A stretch of 64,000 bases of DNA from Gordius sp. MW1 (taxonomy: Eukaryota > Nematomorpha > Gordioida > Gordea > Gordiidae), in the NCBI GenBank assembly GCA_964036665.1, contig OZ038526.1:16926001-16990000 (forward strand), in the 5' to 3' direction. This document shows positions 1 to 11,715 of the stretch, piece after piece. Both the position numbers and the translations under genes were made by a program. Each line of letters starts with the position of its first letter. Position 1 is the stretch's first letter. The notes beneath the pieces are model-generated. The model was not told the origin of the DNA. It saw only the letters and a list, made by a program, of their open reading frames with translations, and did not search any database.

Positions 1-194
1 ATCGGTCCAGTAGTTTTCGAGTATTCGTACGCCTTGCACTGTATACGGAAATAGAACAATAGAAGTAGAACATATAGACATCAAACTTTATTTTTACTTC
101 AATAACCGCTTTATCATCATATATGCCCTAAAATTCCAACATAATTTAATACACCCGGGTAAATGGCAAAACAACGTTTGCCGGGTTCATCTAG
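1..194 (+). mobile_element. non-autonomous Helitron, 3' portion (cut by the window edge)
   Basis: The 3' end has the canonical Helitron layout. A hairpin with 6-bp stem GGCAAA / TTTGCC (loop ACAACG, about 166-183) is followed by GGGTTCAT and the terminal CTAG at 191-194, and the next base is T. The same sequence recurs inverted at 51,907-52,243, where the 5' end is also visible. The 5' end here lies before the window. There is no coding capacity, so this is a passenger element mobilised in trans. Confidence 0.75.
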
Positions 195-224
195 TTAATA
201 ATATTATATTAGTAAATAGAAAAA

Positions 225-345
225 TAAGCCCTTCGGGCGTAGCTGGGGGCTTCGTCCCCAGACCCCCATCTCCTCGGGGGCTCCGCCTTATAAATAATTT
301 ATTGAAATAAAAATGTTTTTAAAAAATTGGAAAATTTCTACCCCC
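225..345. repeat. GC-rich hairpin cluster joined to a 'CTACGCCC' MITE end
   Basis: In AT-rich surroundings, 229-290 holds short G/C palindromes, notably CTGGGGGCTTCGTCCCCAG, a stem closed by a TTCG-like loop. Very similar GGGG...CCCC hairpins recur at 29,005-29,125. The segment runs into 'cctggctacgcccctg' (about 356-371), the end of a dispersed MITE-like repeat also seen near 17,110 and 23,400. Confidence 0.5.
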
Positions 346-371
346 TTGAGAAAATCCTGGCTACGCCCCTG

Positions 372-575
372 TTATCAATAGTATTAACAAGAACAATATA
401 TTTATTTAATTTAAAAAAAAATAAAAATTTTGCCCTCTCCGGGGATTGAACTCGAACCTGCAAGTCAGAAAGTTGAATGCTGGTGTAATAACTTGGTGGA
501 CGACGGACGACGGACGGACGGACAACAAAAAACGAGCCCATAAATTGCATAGCAATTAATATTTAGGCATATTTT
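372..575 (-). mobile_element. HINE/DINE-like element, terminal fragment
   Basis: Read on the - strand this is the left end of the dominant composite family. It has the TTAATTGCTATGCAATTTAT terminal repeat, a GTCCG-type microsatellite, and the 'ttcgagttcaatccccgg' block that resembles a tRNA B box. It is truncated where the minisatellite would begin. Confidence 0.6.
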
Positions 576-954
576 TCTAGTTAATCTTATCTTTACTAAA
601 GAATTCATACATATTCTTAAAAATCTCCTAAAAAAATTTTTCAAGTCATATTATGCCATAAAACACCAATAAATAATTATATGAGAACGACATTGTGTTA
701 TAAATATAAAATTAAAAATCCGGAACCAGATAATTTTAAGACAGAGTATATCGAAAACACCTTATTTAAAAAAAAATTGTTGACTGCTATGCAATTTATG
801 GGCTACCTTTTTGTTGTCCGTCCGTTGTCCATCCGTCCACCAAGTTATTTGCACCAGCTTTCAATTTTATGACTTGCAGGTTCGCGTTCAATCCCCGGAG
901 AGAAATTTTTTTTTGGTTTTTTAATTAAATTAATATTTTGTTCTTGTTAATACC

Positions 955-1965
955 ATTGTTAATATGACTTTTTGGCCGTCTGGCTTCTGACCAATGAAAA
1001 AATGATAATTGGCAAAATAAATCGAATTTATTTTTCCGTTTTTGAATTGGTATATTAGGTTAACATTGATAATTACCCTATGCCCTCCCCTACAAGGGCC
1101 TATGCCTCTACTGATATGGGTCCCTGTGCCCCTACAAAAGCCTATGCCTCTACTGATGTGGGTTCGAATCCCGGCGAGGGCAAATTTTTAATTGCTGGTT
1201 CGAATCCCGGAGAGTGCAAAATTTTTATTTTTTTTAATTAAATTAATGCATTGTTCTTGTTAATACCATTGATAATGTGACTTTTTGGCCGTCCGCTGGC
1301 TACTGACCAATGAAAAAAATTACCATTAACCAAAATATAAATCGAAATTTTTTTTCGTTTTTGAATTGGTATATTAGGTTAACATTGATAATTACCCTGT
1401 GCCCTCCCCTACAAGGGCCTATGTCTCTATTGATATGGGTCCCTCTGCCCCTACAAAAGCCTATGCCTCTACTAATGTGGGTTCGAACGGAGAGGGCAAA
1501 TTCTTATTTGCTAATTCGAATCCCGGAGAGGGCAAAATTTTTATTTTTAAATTAAATTAATATATTGTTCTTGTTAATACCATTGATAATATGACTTTTT
1601 GGCCGTCCACTGGCTACTGACCAAAAAAAAATGTCCAATGGCCAAATTGTAATTCGTAATTTTTTTTCGTCTTTTTTTCAAATTAATTGTTTTTGTTAAT
1701 ACCATTGATTGTGACTTGGCCGTCCGCTGGCTGCTGACCAATGGAAAAAATCACCATTGGCCAAAGTGTGAAGCGAAATTTTTTTTTCGTTTTTTTTGAC
1801 TCGTATGTATTTATAGACCGTCTATTATCACTGACCAATAAAACAAATGACCATTGGCCATGTGATTTGAAATTTTTTTTTCGTCTCTTATGTATTTACA
1901 TCCTTTTTGACCGTGTCCTGGTACTGACCAATGAAAAAAATGACCATCGGCCAGATTGTTTTTAA
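955..1965 (+). repeat. minisatellite array (about 128-bp unit and variants)
   Basis: Tandem units carry the shared block 'tttttggccgtcc-gctggctactgaccaatg' followed by 'accattggccaaa'. Some alternate with a block containing 'ctacaagggcctatgcctct' and the tRNA B-box-like 'gggttcgaatcccgg'. Each unit holds the hairpin arms CCAATGG and CCATTGG about 10 nt apart. Confidence 0.75.
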
Positions 1966-1979
1966 GTATCTTTCTAATT

Positions 1980-3240
1980 ATTATTTAAAATAATAATGAT
2001 ATTAAATCGAAATTTAAACTATATGTGTATTTTCCCATAAGGCATAAGTAAAAAAAAATTTGTTTAGAAAAAATAAAATTCGCAATTTGTCAAAAATTTA
2101 ATCAAAAAAATTACATGTATATATAAACTTTTTATAACTGCTTTAAAGTCTTTGATGTAACTTAACAATAATATTTTAACTATTTTAATTGTAATCGAAA
2201 AACAGGAGGGCAATTATTATTATCACGTGGTCGATCATAGAAGCATATTTTTAAAAATTATCCATCCTTCAATTAATTATTTTATTATATTAAATAAAAT
2301 TGTATTTCAAATAAATCAGCTAACTAGAAAAGTAAAATAATATTATTGTATAATAAGTAACAGCATTAATCAGCAATTTTTTCAAAAACATTTAATTTTA
2401 GTCGGATATAATAATTCTAGCAGAGAGGGAAATCAATGGGAAAGTCAATTTTTAAAACGACAACTGCCAGCTTGGCAAGGGTTTAGGGGTTTCTAGTTTG
2501 ACAAAGATTATGCTCCTCCATTCACTGTTTAAAATCAATATCACTAAACTTTAAACTTCAAAATTATCTCTCTCTCACTCGCAAATTTTAATTGCTACTT
2601 ATTTAAGGTAATATTTTCCTGAATCTGAATGAAAAATTTATTCATTTTGATCTTTCCTACTAGCGTTTCCAGGTTGAGCACCATAATAGTGTGTGAAACA
2701 TTGATTGATAGTGTAGGTCAGTGATTTTTAACCAGGGGGCCGTGAGAAGTTTGCCGGGGGCCGCCATTTCCATTCTATTCACAACAAATCTCTATTCAAA
2801 ATTTCAATTCGAGAAAGAAAATGTAAATTACTTAATTAAATGTCATATTTTAAAATGATAAATTTGAAGAATATTTTTTTTATTATAAATGAATGCTTAT
2901 TATGTCTAATTATGAAGTTTTTATGTTATTTAAATAGAAAATAATAAAGTTGTGTTTTATGTTTATTATATAATAAAATGAAACAATAATAGAAAATTTT
3001 TAGATTTAATTCAATGGTTTTTAATTTAAATGGCATCAAAACCATGTTGATATTTTTGGTTTATAAAATTATTAATTCAAGGAAGACGAAATTATTTTTT
3101 TCCGCTTTTTTAAAATTAAATTTAAGTTTCTCTACACATTATCAAGGATAGTTAAAATTACCTAAACTCATTTCTTTTCGTGATTTAAAATATTCCAAAT
3201 TCACTTAAATATTCTAGAGGGCCCTTAAATTCAAATTATT
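1980..3240. other. AT-rich stretch without a recognised gene; contains a dispersed repeat
   Basis: No coding region was recognised. About 2,730-2,765 is a short G-rich patch. The section from about 3,055 to 3,240 is repeated in inverted orientation at about 12,190-12,365 ('taaatattctagagggccc' on one side, 'gggccctctagagtataag' on the other), so at least its right part is an interspersed repeat of unknown class. Confidence 0.45.
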
Positions 3241-3760
3241 TAAGATTTTTTTTAAATTAAATTAATATATTGTTCTTGTTAATGCCCTTGATAATATGAC
3301 TTTTTAACCGTGTCCTGGCTACTAACCAATGAAAAAAATCACCATTGGCCAAAGTGTAATTCGAAATTTTTTTTTGCTTTTGAATTGGTATATTAGGTTA
3401 ACACTGATAATTACAGTATTCTTCTCAGTCCTCCAACGTTCTTACACCGGTTTTTAACTTTCTGACTTGCAGGTTCGAGTTCAATTCCCGGAGAGGACAA
3501 ATTTTTATTTAAATAAAATTAATATTTTGTTCTTGTTAATAATATTGATAATATGACTCTTTAGCCGTCCGCTGGCTACTGACCAACGAAAAAAAATGAC
3601 CATTGGCCAAATAAATTGAAATTTTTTTTTCGTTTTTGAATTGGTTAACATTGATAATTACCCTATGCCATTCCGTAGAAGGGCTTATGTTTTTTTTCTT
3701 TTTGAATTGGTTAACATTGATAATTACCCTATGCCCTCCCCTACAAGGGCCTATAAATAA
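3240..3760 (+). repeat. minisatellite array (same family)
   Basis: Three or four diverged units carry 'gaccattggccaaa' and 'gttaacattgataattaccc', the same sequences as the array at 955-1965. They lie just left of the closing module of copy A. Confidence 0.65.
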
Positions 3761-4289
3761 TTAACTAATTACTTTGCATTTAATACCCCCCCCCTATAGG
3801 CATTCTCGCCCCTTCCCACCTTTCTCGCTCATAAATTGCATAGCAAATATGCTACTTTTATACGGAGTATAGATGAGTTTCGTTCCCCCTTCCCTTCCTC
3901 CCTTCCCTTCCTCCCTTCCCTTTCCCTCCCCCCCTTCCCCCCTGCCCCTTCCCACGAGGGCCGAAAGCCCGAGTTTTTTAATATCTATTTCAGATTTGAT
4001 GTATCCTTCGCAAATGAAATGCAAACACATCTACAAGTATTAATGCCTGCATTATCATTTAATTACGACAAAAATGGTTCAAATAAATTAAAGGCAATAG
4101 TTATTAAATTTTGATTACCTTGTGATTAGCAACTAAAAACCTAGTGCGTTTTAAGTTTTATTATAAAATTTACTACAAATTTTTAAAGATTAAATTATAA
4201 GTGAAAGTAATTAAGATTTTAGTTTTAATTGAAAACTAATCAGAAATTAGTTTATTTAGGAGACTTTACTCGTGTATTAATTAACAGAG

Positions 4290-5175
4290 GTCTATGCAAG
4301 CCTAGCCAATTCGGGCGGGTAGGGTTGGGCAAAGGTTGGGCGCATATATTCATGAAAAAACAGCTTTATATTATCTTTTAACTTTTCCAGCCTGACCTTC
4401 CTTTTCGTTCTAACATTTAAAACATTTATTTGATCGTGTATGTCATGTCAGCTTCGAGTCGTTAGAAAAATATCTGTTAATCTAGCTATAAATTTATATA
4501 AAAAATAAATAATCTTAAGTGAAAAGGTTAACTGAACATTATTAAAGTTCATATGGGTTTTATGCGTTCATGCTTTAATTTCATTTGTTATACTTGTTGT
4601 GATTAGAAATTTTTATTTAGTGATTAAAATAAATGAGCTTTATAATTATATTATTTTAAAGTTCTAATTTAGCTACTTTAAATATTTTAATATGTCTAAA
4701 ATTAAGAAAGGGTAAGAATATTATCTTACAATTTTTTACTAAAAATAATTTGTATACTACATAGTATAATAAAGATCAGGGAATATATACATTAGGCCCG
4801 CCCGATCCGCTCGAGGTCGCGCCGGCCTATTATCGTAAAATTAGATTATAGAGTAGGCCCGGGTCGTCACCACAACAAAATTCCGACACTTCGGGCTTAA
4901 TAAGATTTTTAAAATAGTGTATTTTGTTTTTTGCGTTTTATTTTGCAACCTTTTCGTTTACTTGTATAATATTCATTACTTTAGATCTTATTCAAAAACC
5001 AGAGAGTTAAATTTGAAATTGTAAGTTAGACTAAAATAGTGCAACAAATTTAAAGATCATTTTAGGCTGGGCAGTTTCAATGATTTGGGTATAGCCGGAC
5101 GAACTCTTAGAAGGCTTCGGGTGTGCCCGGGCGGGAAATCTAATTAAAGAATTGGACCTGGATGGGGCAGAATAG
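4290..5175. repeat. dispersed repeat with GGGC/CCCG-rich ends
   Basis: Both flanks (4,308-4,345 and 4,795-5,165) are rich in 'cgggcggg' and 'cccgatccgctcg' motifs, in an otherwise very AT-rich segment. Similar GC-rich blocks with 'tcgggcggg' occur at 26,675, 30,050, 33,775 and 59,570. I read them as ends of one interspersed DNA-transposon-like family. I did not find a convincing target duplication. Confidence 0.4.
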
Positions 5176-6027
5176 ATAAACATTTTTGGCCTCTCATAAA
5201 GATATAATTGGTGTGTGCGAATGGTTTCGACCTTTTAGCCCGAGATTCTATAAAACGTACCGTTAACCCCGCAAGATTCTAAATGACTTATACTTTAATC
5301 ATCATGACTTTATTTTATCATTTAAATGAATATACTTTTTTTGTTCAATATTTAGAAAATTTGTGCAATTTTTTTATTAGGCGGGGCCTTGTGTACAAAA
5401 ATAAGTCGAAATTTGCCGGATTTAGTAAGAGACCTATATTATTTTGTATTTACAGACGTCTGGTAAAAATAGCTTAAATAGTATAATTAATATGCATAAG
5501 TTAGGGACCTTTAAAGCAACATTTAAAAAAAATAAAATATTTTGTTCTTGGAAAACCAATGAACACTGAAAAATTAGAGAATTTGATTTAACAAATGTAT
5601 TTTAGTTGAGTGTTTAAAAATTTCAAAATGCAACTTTATAAAAATTAAAAAAAAGTAACTTTTGGTGGAATTGGAACTTGAACCCGTTTCTTTTATAATG
5701 GTAGGAAATAGGAACTATAGGTTTCTTTTTGAAGGCGGGAAAGATTAACTGTAAGTAATTCATTTTTTTGATTAACACTAACAACTCTACCGATATTCAT
5801 TTCACGAGAATACATTCGACTAATTTTTTTATTTCTCAAATTCAGTTCCCAGTTACCAAAAACCAGTGTAAATGTTTTTGAAATCTTTAAAGAAAAGAAT
5901 CCCGTTGATTCCCTGTGATCATTGCTCCTTATATTAGATTGATCAAATAAAAGGCATTTTTCTTAGCATTCACAACTTATCAAAATCTAAAAATAATTTA
6001 TGAAAATATCAACAAGTACCTTTAATT
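5176..6027. other. AT-rich stretch, nothing recognised
   Basis: No exon, RNA gene or clear repeat was recognised. The longest open frame (5,283-5,477) has no motif I know and a base composition like its surroundings. Confidence 0.5.
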
Positions 6028-6275
6028 ATTAATTGCTATGCAATTTATGGGCTCGTTTTTGGTTGTCCGTTGTCCGTTGTCCGTTGTCCTCGCTATCTAT
6101 TTGCATTGGGTATATTAGGTTATCGCTTTTTTAAATTAATGCATGAGAAAGAGGTGCCCCACCCCTCATCTCTATCTCCCTCGCTGTGTTATTTTTTAAA
6201 TTAATGCATAAGAGGTGCCCCACCCCTCATCTCTATCTCCCTCGGTGTGTTATATATAAGATTTGTTAAATTATC

Positions 6276-6514
6276 TATTATATAATAAACATAAATAAAA
6301 GTTGTTTACTTTTAATTGCTATGCAATTTAACTAGTTATATAATAAACATAAATAAAAGTTGTTTACTTTTAATTGCTATGCAATTTAACTAGTTTTTGT
6401 TATATAATAAACATAGATAAAAGTTGTTTACTTTTAATGCTATGCAATTTAACTAGTTATATAATAAACATAAATAAAAGTTGTTTACTTTTAATTGCTA
6501 TGCAATTTAACTAG
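6276..6514 (+). repeat. 58-bp tandem repeat ending in hairpin + AACTAG (4 copies; a fifth at about 6,744-6,802)
   Basis: Units run 'ttatataataaacataaat...gtttacttttaattgctatg...aactag'. Each ends in the ATTGC-TAT-GCAAT hairpin followed by TTAA and CTAG. That looks like a Helitron 3' terminus repeated head to tail. The fifth unit interrupts the 128-bp array at 6,744. Confidence 0.75.
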
Positions 6515-6534
6515 TTTTGGGGTTAGAATCCCGG

Positions 6535-7445
6535 AGTTTTTTTGACTCTTATGATTGTTCTTGTTACTATCATTGATAATAAGAATTTTTGGCCGTCCGC
6601 TGGCTGCTGACCAATGAAAAAAATGACCATTGGCCAAAATGTGAATCGAAATTATTTTTTTCGTTTTTTTTGATTATTATGATTGTTCCTGTTTCTACCA
6701 TTGCTATTATGACTTTTTGGCCGTCCGCTGGCTGCTGACCAATGTTATATAATAAACATAAATAAAAGTTGTTTACTTCTAATTGCTATGCAATTTAACT
6801 AGTTTTTGGGTTAGAATCCCGGAGTTTTTTTTGACTCTTCTGATTGTTCTTGTTACTATCATTGATAATAAGACTTTTTGGCCGTCCGTTGACTGCTGAC
6901 CAATGAAAAAAATGACCATTGGCCAAAATGTGAATCGAAATTATTTTTTTCGTTTTTTTTGACTATTATGATTGTTCCTGTTACTACCATTGCTATTATG
7001 ACTTTTTGGCCGTCCGCTGGCTCCTGACCGATGGAAAAAATGACCATTGGCCAAAATGTGAATCGAAATTATTTTTTTCGTTTTTTTTGACTATTATGAT
7101 TGTTCCTGTTACTACCATTGCTATTATGACTTTTTGGCCGTCCGCTGGCTGCTGACCAATGGAATAAAATGACCATTGGCTAAAATGTGATTCGAAAACT
7201 TTTTTTTCGTTTTTTTTTGACTATTATGAATTTATATCCACTTTTACCGTGTCCTGGCTGCTGACCAATGGAAAAAAATGACCATTGGCCAAAATGTAAT
7301 TCTAAAATTTTTTTTTCGTTTTTTTTACTCTTATGAATTTATATCCACTTTTACCGTGTGCTGGCTGCTGACCAATGGAAAAAAATGACCATTGGCCAAA
7401 GTGAGCATCAAAATTTTTTTTTCCGTTTTTTTTGGCTATCATTGA
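6535..7445 (+). repeat. minisatellite array, about 128-bp unit
   Basis: The block 'tgaccattggccaaaatgtg' begins at 6,913, 7,041 and 7,170, giving unit lengths of 128-129 bp. Further units lie on each side. Each unit contains 'ctttttggccgtccgctgg', 'ctgctgaccaatgg' and a T-rich run. The CCAATGG / CCATTGG arms could form a small hairpin in every unit. Confidence 0.85.
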
Positions 7446-8081
7446 CTTATAGAGTATCTGTTGGTACTGACCAATAGAGAAAAAGTGACCATTGGCCAAA
7501 TTTTTGATTTTTTTAATTAAAAATTGTTCAAATTCAACAAAAAATTTCTCCCAACAATTCTGCAAATTCTTAACATTGTGTTGTTTTATAATATTATGTT
7601 TGTTAGACCCATAATCACTAAAGGTCATAAAAACTAATGTAATACGCAACTAGAAGCAAACACTAAATCTAACCCTAACCCTTGCCTATATTACATTTTG
7701 CCTATATTACATTTTGCCTATAATGGAAAATTTGGATAAATAATTAATTAATCATTAGGCATTTAATACCCCCCTATAGGCATTCTCGCCCCTTCCCACC
7801 TTTCTCGCCCATAAATTGCATAGCAAATATGATACATTTATACGAAGTACAGATGAGTCGTCCCCCCTTCCCTTCCCCTCTTCCCTTCCCTTCCCCTCTT
7901 CCCTTCCCTTCTCCCCCTTCCCACGAGGGCCGAAGGCCCGAGTTTTTTTATATCTTTTTCGGATTCTCAGTCTCATAATAAAGATTTATTATGTTATAAA
8001 TCTTTTATATTAATAATTTTTAATATACGTACTCTTAATTTTTTCATAATATCTTATATAAATCAGCCTTTATATTAATAG

Positions 8082-8226
8082 CTGAATTGTGTGATTCAGA
8101 GGAATGCATACCACCAAATTGTCGTTGTCCATCAGCAGACCTACCACCGAATGTCAAGGCTTCAGATATACCTCAAATAATAATGATTACATTTGACGAT
8201 AGTGTTAGAGATCAGGATTTCAAAAA
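8082..8226 (+). CDS. CDA: chitin deacetylase, exon A (first catalytic motif)
   Basis: This is an internal exon of a secreted chitin deacetylase (carbohydrate esterase family 4), which removes acetyl groups from chitin in cuticle or gut matrix. It encodes a cysteine-rich lead-in (CDSEECIPPNCRCP), then PQIIMITFDDSV, the family's motif 1 with the catalytic-base and metal-binding aspartates. The acceptor is 'attaatag' (AG at 8,080-8,081). The donor is GTACAT at 8,227, after two bases of a codon. That phase joins exactly to exon B and gives NIYAQIFKKSRVNPNGC. The open frame runs on past the donor to 8,272, but those residues do not fit the family. Signal peptide and any chitin-binding or LDLa modules would be in earlier exons, which I could not find. 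Confidence 0.85.
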
Positions 8227-8394
8227 GTACATAATTCAAAAATATATAGATTATATTTTAAACACAGACTAATGATCTTTTACATAAAGATAAAGATGTT
8301 AACACTTTTGATAAATGTTTAAATTAATAGATATTTAGTCTAGGTTTTTCCTTTTAGGATCATTTTTCTTTATTTTAAAGAAACACATTATTCT

Positions 8395-9105
8395 TTTATG
8401 GGCACGTAGAGGGGGGTTGGGGGGGGGGGGTAGATATTGTTATATCCTGTAACGTCAGGGTTTGGGGTGTTAGTGTCATATTTGCCACACCTCGGTTATA
8501 TTCTGGAGGAAGTTTAGACAAGGATTAAATTCATGAATTTATTCCGTTTATTTCCAAATCGATAATAAGTATAGACAATAATTTATTTGATCTTTTCATT
8601 CGGTATAAGTCACGTCAAATTATTATCGTAAGGATTTTAGCAAGGAAGGGAATTTCGCAGGGGTTCGTAAGGCCAGAGGGGATACGGAAATTTCCCTAAC
8701 GGGGAATAAATAGTGAGGAAAAAATAATTAATTAATGATCTCTAACTGGAAACTGGGATTCTTATAGTAACGACAGGGTTCCCTGACCCCTGCCTGTTCC
8801 TTTTGTTTATTATATTTACTTATCTTTCTCGGGCATAGCTATTAAATTAACCCCGGCCTCATTTTAAGCTTATCTACTTTTTTACATCTCTAGAACTTTT
8901 CCGGTCTCATTTTTAATCACTATGAGGATACGATATTCAATCTTCTACATAAGTATTCCCAACTCTTAATACACCTGCTCCCTTAACTCTTGAGGATACA
9001 ACAAGATACAATATTAAATATTCCCAACTCTCAATACACCTGCTCCCTTAACTCTTGAACTCTTGAGGATACAACAAGATACAATATTAAACATTCCCAA
9101 CTCTT
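8395..9105. repeat. G-rich patch and three ~60-70-bp tandem repeats
   Basis: A run of G's sits at about 8,411-8,431. From about 8,930 to 9,105 a unit containing 'gaggatacaacaagataca', 'ttcccaactcttaataca' and 'cctgctcccttaactcttga' is repeated three times with small changes. It lies in the first visible deacetylase intron. No coding potential was recognised. Confidence 0.6.
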
Positions 9106-10080
9106 AATACAATGAACTAGAACTTTATTACCCACATTAATCAATAACTTTTCCAGTAAGGTAGGTGCAATTAGGGGGTGTGGGAGGTATTTAGGGTTCG
9201 TCGTTATGGATACGACAGATATTTCTTCATAATCAAAAAATTTCTTATTAAATAGATTAAAAACTATCAGTTAGCATAAAAGACCCTGGTAGATACCTCA
9301 TAATTTAAGTTTCTAGGTGAATACTATATTCTTTTAAAGAATTGGCATGCTAATTGGTATGAAAAGAAATTTAAAAGGACCTAATATTGTATCTAAAAAA
9401 TTATTCTATATTAAGAATGTTTACGCTTATATTATATCCAAAACAAATTGCTAAAAATTAAATTAAACATGGATAATAAATTTAATATAGAAATTTGAAA
9501 AACTGTGTATAACATTTTTTCAAATCAATCATCAAACGCCATATAATTAGTGCCTGAAAAAATTTACACGTGGTATGATTTAGATAATGTCACAAAGGCG
9601 GATGTTGGAAAGTTTTTTCCAGTTATCTAAATATTGAATTTTTATATTGAGTCTTAATTGATTTTTTAGATAAATGTCTTTACTATGCAAACAATTTTAT
9701 AAAAAAAAGAATCCGCAGCATTTTATTCGATTGACCATTAGCATTTCAGATTAGATGAAATATATAAGAAATAATGATGATAATGGATTTCATGAAAATA
9801 TGCGGAGGCTAAAGCAAAAACGTTTTAAAAAAACTCATTAGAGGCGAATCTTTTGTGGAAATATCTATACCGTTAGAGGTATGCTGTAAAATTCTAATAT
9901 AACTCCATTGCTTTTATCATTTTAAGACAAAAAGAACGATTTTTAAAAAAAAAACAATGTCTTATGCATCTGATTTGCTTAAGGCTAACCATTTTGCCAA
10001 GCCCTATAAAACATTTATTTTCGGTTGTCTAAGCTTTACTCAAGTATCATAAAGGCATAACATAACCATTAACTTTAAAT
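9106..10080. other. intronic AT-rich sequence, nothing recognised
   Basis: Part of the 16.3-kb deacetylase intron. No exon, RNA gene or repeat that I could identify. Confidence 0.5.
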
Positions 10081-10082
10081 TA

Positions 10083-10300
10083 GTCTCAAAAGAGGTCTGT
10101 TGCCCATTGAGGCCTTATTATCTTTTACGTTAATATTAGAGCTATTGCCTAATATAACGACACTTTTTTTAGAAGCCTGTTCGAATGAACGAAGTTTTTC
10201 AAGGCTAAAGAGACTAATCACTTTTATAAGAAATGTCAGAATAACAATAAATGTATATATTGACAATTTTTCGGTATGTATGACCCAGCACATGGGAAAT
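10083..10300 (+). pseudogene. hAT-type transposase C-terminal (dimerisation) remnant
   Basis: The frame at 10,100-10,309 reads LPNITTLFLEACSNERSFSR, then LKRLITFIRNVRI. It resembles the hAT C-terminal dimerisation region, where an 'A..ERSFS.LK.IKT..R' pattern is usual. Only this tail is legible and no terminal inverted repeats were found, so I take it as a decayed transposon inside the deacetylase intron. The assignment rests on this short pattern. Confidence 0.55.
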
Positions 10301-10309
10301 TATAGATAA

Positions 10310-11600
10310 TCTATTGCTGGGAAAAAGAAGAATTAACATTGTTCTGTAAATAACGATCATAAATTTCTATTGGATATCAAAAATGTAAGCAACAAAATTT
10401 GTAGGCTCCCTTTCCTCGAAAAAATCCTGAATACTGCTCATAACATATCTGTCATGAGTCACTATATAGAAGTTGATGATTATTAGGATATAAAAATGGT
10501 TGTACTTGACGAATTAAATTAATATAAAATGCAACAAAAACCATCACATACGCGAACCATATCGATTGGCACATACTATGCAAATGCCAAGCCTGGGGTG
10601 ATCCGTGTTTATTGTAGATATCCAGACAGTTTTAGGTCATTTTGTTCTGATGACGGTCTAGACCCTGTTAGTCTCGTTGCTTAACCCCTAGATTCACATC
10701 AACTTTTTGTGTGGCCAACAAATACTTGTTAAGACATTTTCCAGCCCAGAGTATTTCTTTCATTAATTTATCCATGTGCTTTTAGCAGCGTTTTTGTTAA
10801 GACATCCCATTGTATGAACGTTCAGTTTGGAGATTATCATCTATTCTAACCATCTGCCTCTGTACTTGAAAAATTCGAACCTATACGTTTTCTACTGGTT
10901 TAAATGCTGGAACCTTCATTCCTTGCCATTTTGAAACTTATCTCCCTTAAAATTTTTAGTATGTCCGTATCTTCCTTTTTAGCATTATTTGGGGTTTATT
11001 TTATGTTGGGTAATTTGTTGCTCTGTAATTTCCCCCCCTCCATAGTCCTACATTTGATTTAATCATAGCTCTTTCAATGATAAAACCATGCACATTGTCA
11101 ACTAACACGTTTGACGTCCAATGTTGCTGTCCATCCTTGCTTAATCTCCTTTATGCAGATTTTTTATAGCTTCCTAAACTCTGAAATGAGGTGCCTTGTC
11201 TCATACTGCCGATGCCATTCAGACTGCTTTATGTTAGTAATCGCGGTTTTGTCCACAAGCTTTAATAGTTCGAATCGAACTGTTACCGTTACCGATAAAA
11301 ACTAAAATTTATGCTTCTATTCAGTCATTTGGCAGCCGCAAATGAGTAATTGCGAGCTTGATACTCTCTCGATATGCTCAGCATGTCTTCTTTAATGTGT
11401 GGCGTTCAGCTGCATTTTTTATACATATGTGCTTTTTGTGCAATCTATGTAGTAGGTGTGGTGTTGACTTAATGCTATTATAAATATAAACTCAGTGGCT
11501 TTTGAAGTATATTACATCTTTGGAACCATGCAACTTAATGAGATATTTTTTATATTTTTGCTATGAGCCAGTAATTTCTTCACCTTCATCGTTAAGGGCA
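10310..11600. other. intronic sequence of higher complexity, nothing assigned
   Basis: From about 10,540 to 11,480 the sequence is less AT-rich than its surroundings and looks like decayed coding DNA. I could not match either strand to a protein family. A run of about 18 G's lies at 11,615-11,632. Confidence 0.35.
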
Positions 11601-11715
11601 TTAGCGTAGGGAAGGGGGGGGGGGGGGGGGGGTGAGCAAAAAAATTTGAATTTTTTTTCAAATTATGCGGAAAATTTCAATGATATTAATAGGAGTCTTG
11701 TTCGCATATAGAAAA

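Larger units (their letters stand above)
780..3974 (+). mobile_element. HINE/DINE-like composite element, copy A (interrupted)
   Basis: It opens with the CTATGCAATTTATGGGC end and a GTCCG microsatellite. It then has 128-bp-type minisatellite units at about 955-1965 and 3240-3760. The closing module follows at 3,785-3,974: the inverted 'gctcataaattgcatagcaaat', a C/T-rich tract, then GGGCCGAAAGCCCGAGT. About 1.26 kb of unrelated AT-rich DNA (about 1,980-3,240) sits in the middle, either a later insertion or evidence of two part copies. Short open frames here are translations of the repeats. Confidence 0.6.
6028..7943 (+). mobile_element. HINE/DINE-like composite element, copy B (looks complete)
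   Basis: One of the best copies, about 1.92 kb. The left end is TTAATTGCTATGCAATTTAT at 6,028, followed by a GTCCGTTGTCC microsatellite. Next come 58-bp repeats (6,276-6,514), the 128-bp minisatellite (about 6,535-7,445), a unique ~200-bp block (7,500-7,700) and a polypyrimidine tract (7,857-7,920). The terminal hairpin GGGCCGAAGGCCC plus GAGT ends at 7,943. The left-end motif returns inverted at 7,803-7,828, about 120 bp inside the right end. That is the subterminal inverted repeat layout of Helentron-derived elements. Confidence 0.7.

Noticed and set aside
3836-4114. Proline/serine-rich open frames over polypyrimidine tracts (also 7,816, 39,359, 44,295)
   Set aside because: They are the C/T-rich tract of the HINE right end read in frame. 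There is no conserved protein.
6276-6514. Possible CRISPR-like array
   Set aside because: The repeats are directly adjacent with no unique spacers, in an animal genome. They are satellite or Helitron-end repeats.
7660-7690. Telomere-like TAACCC repeats (also 41,341-41,355 reversed)
   Set aside because: Only two or three units, and they occur at the same place in several copies of the composite element, so they are part of it.
8227-8272. Extension of deacetylase exon A to the in-frame stop
   Set aside because: The residues after the GTACAT donor do not match the family. Splicing at 8,226 gives the expected continuation in the correct phase.
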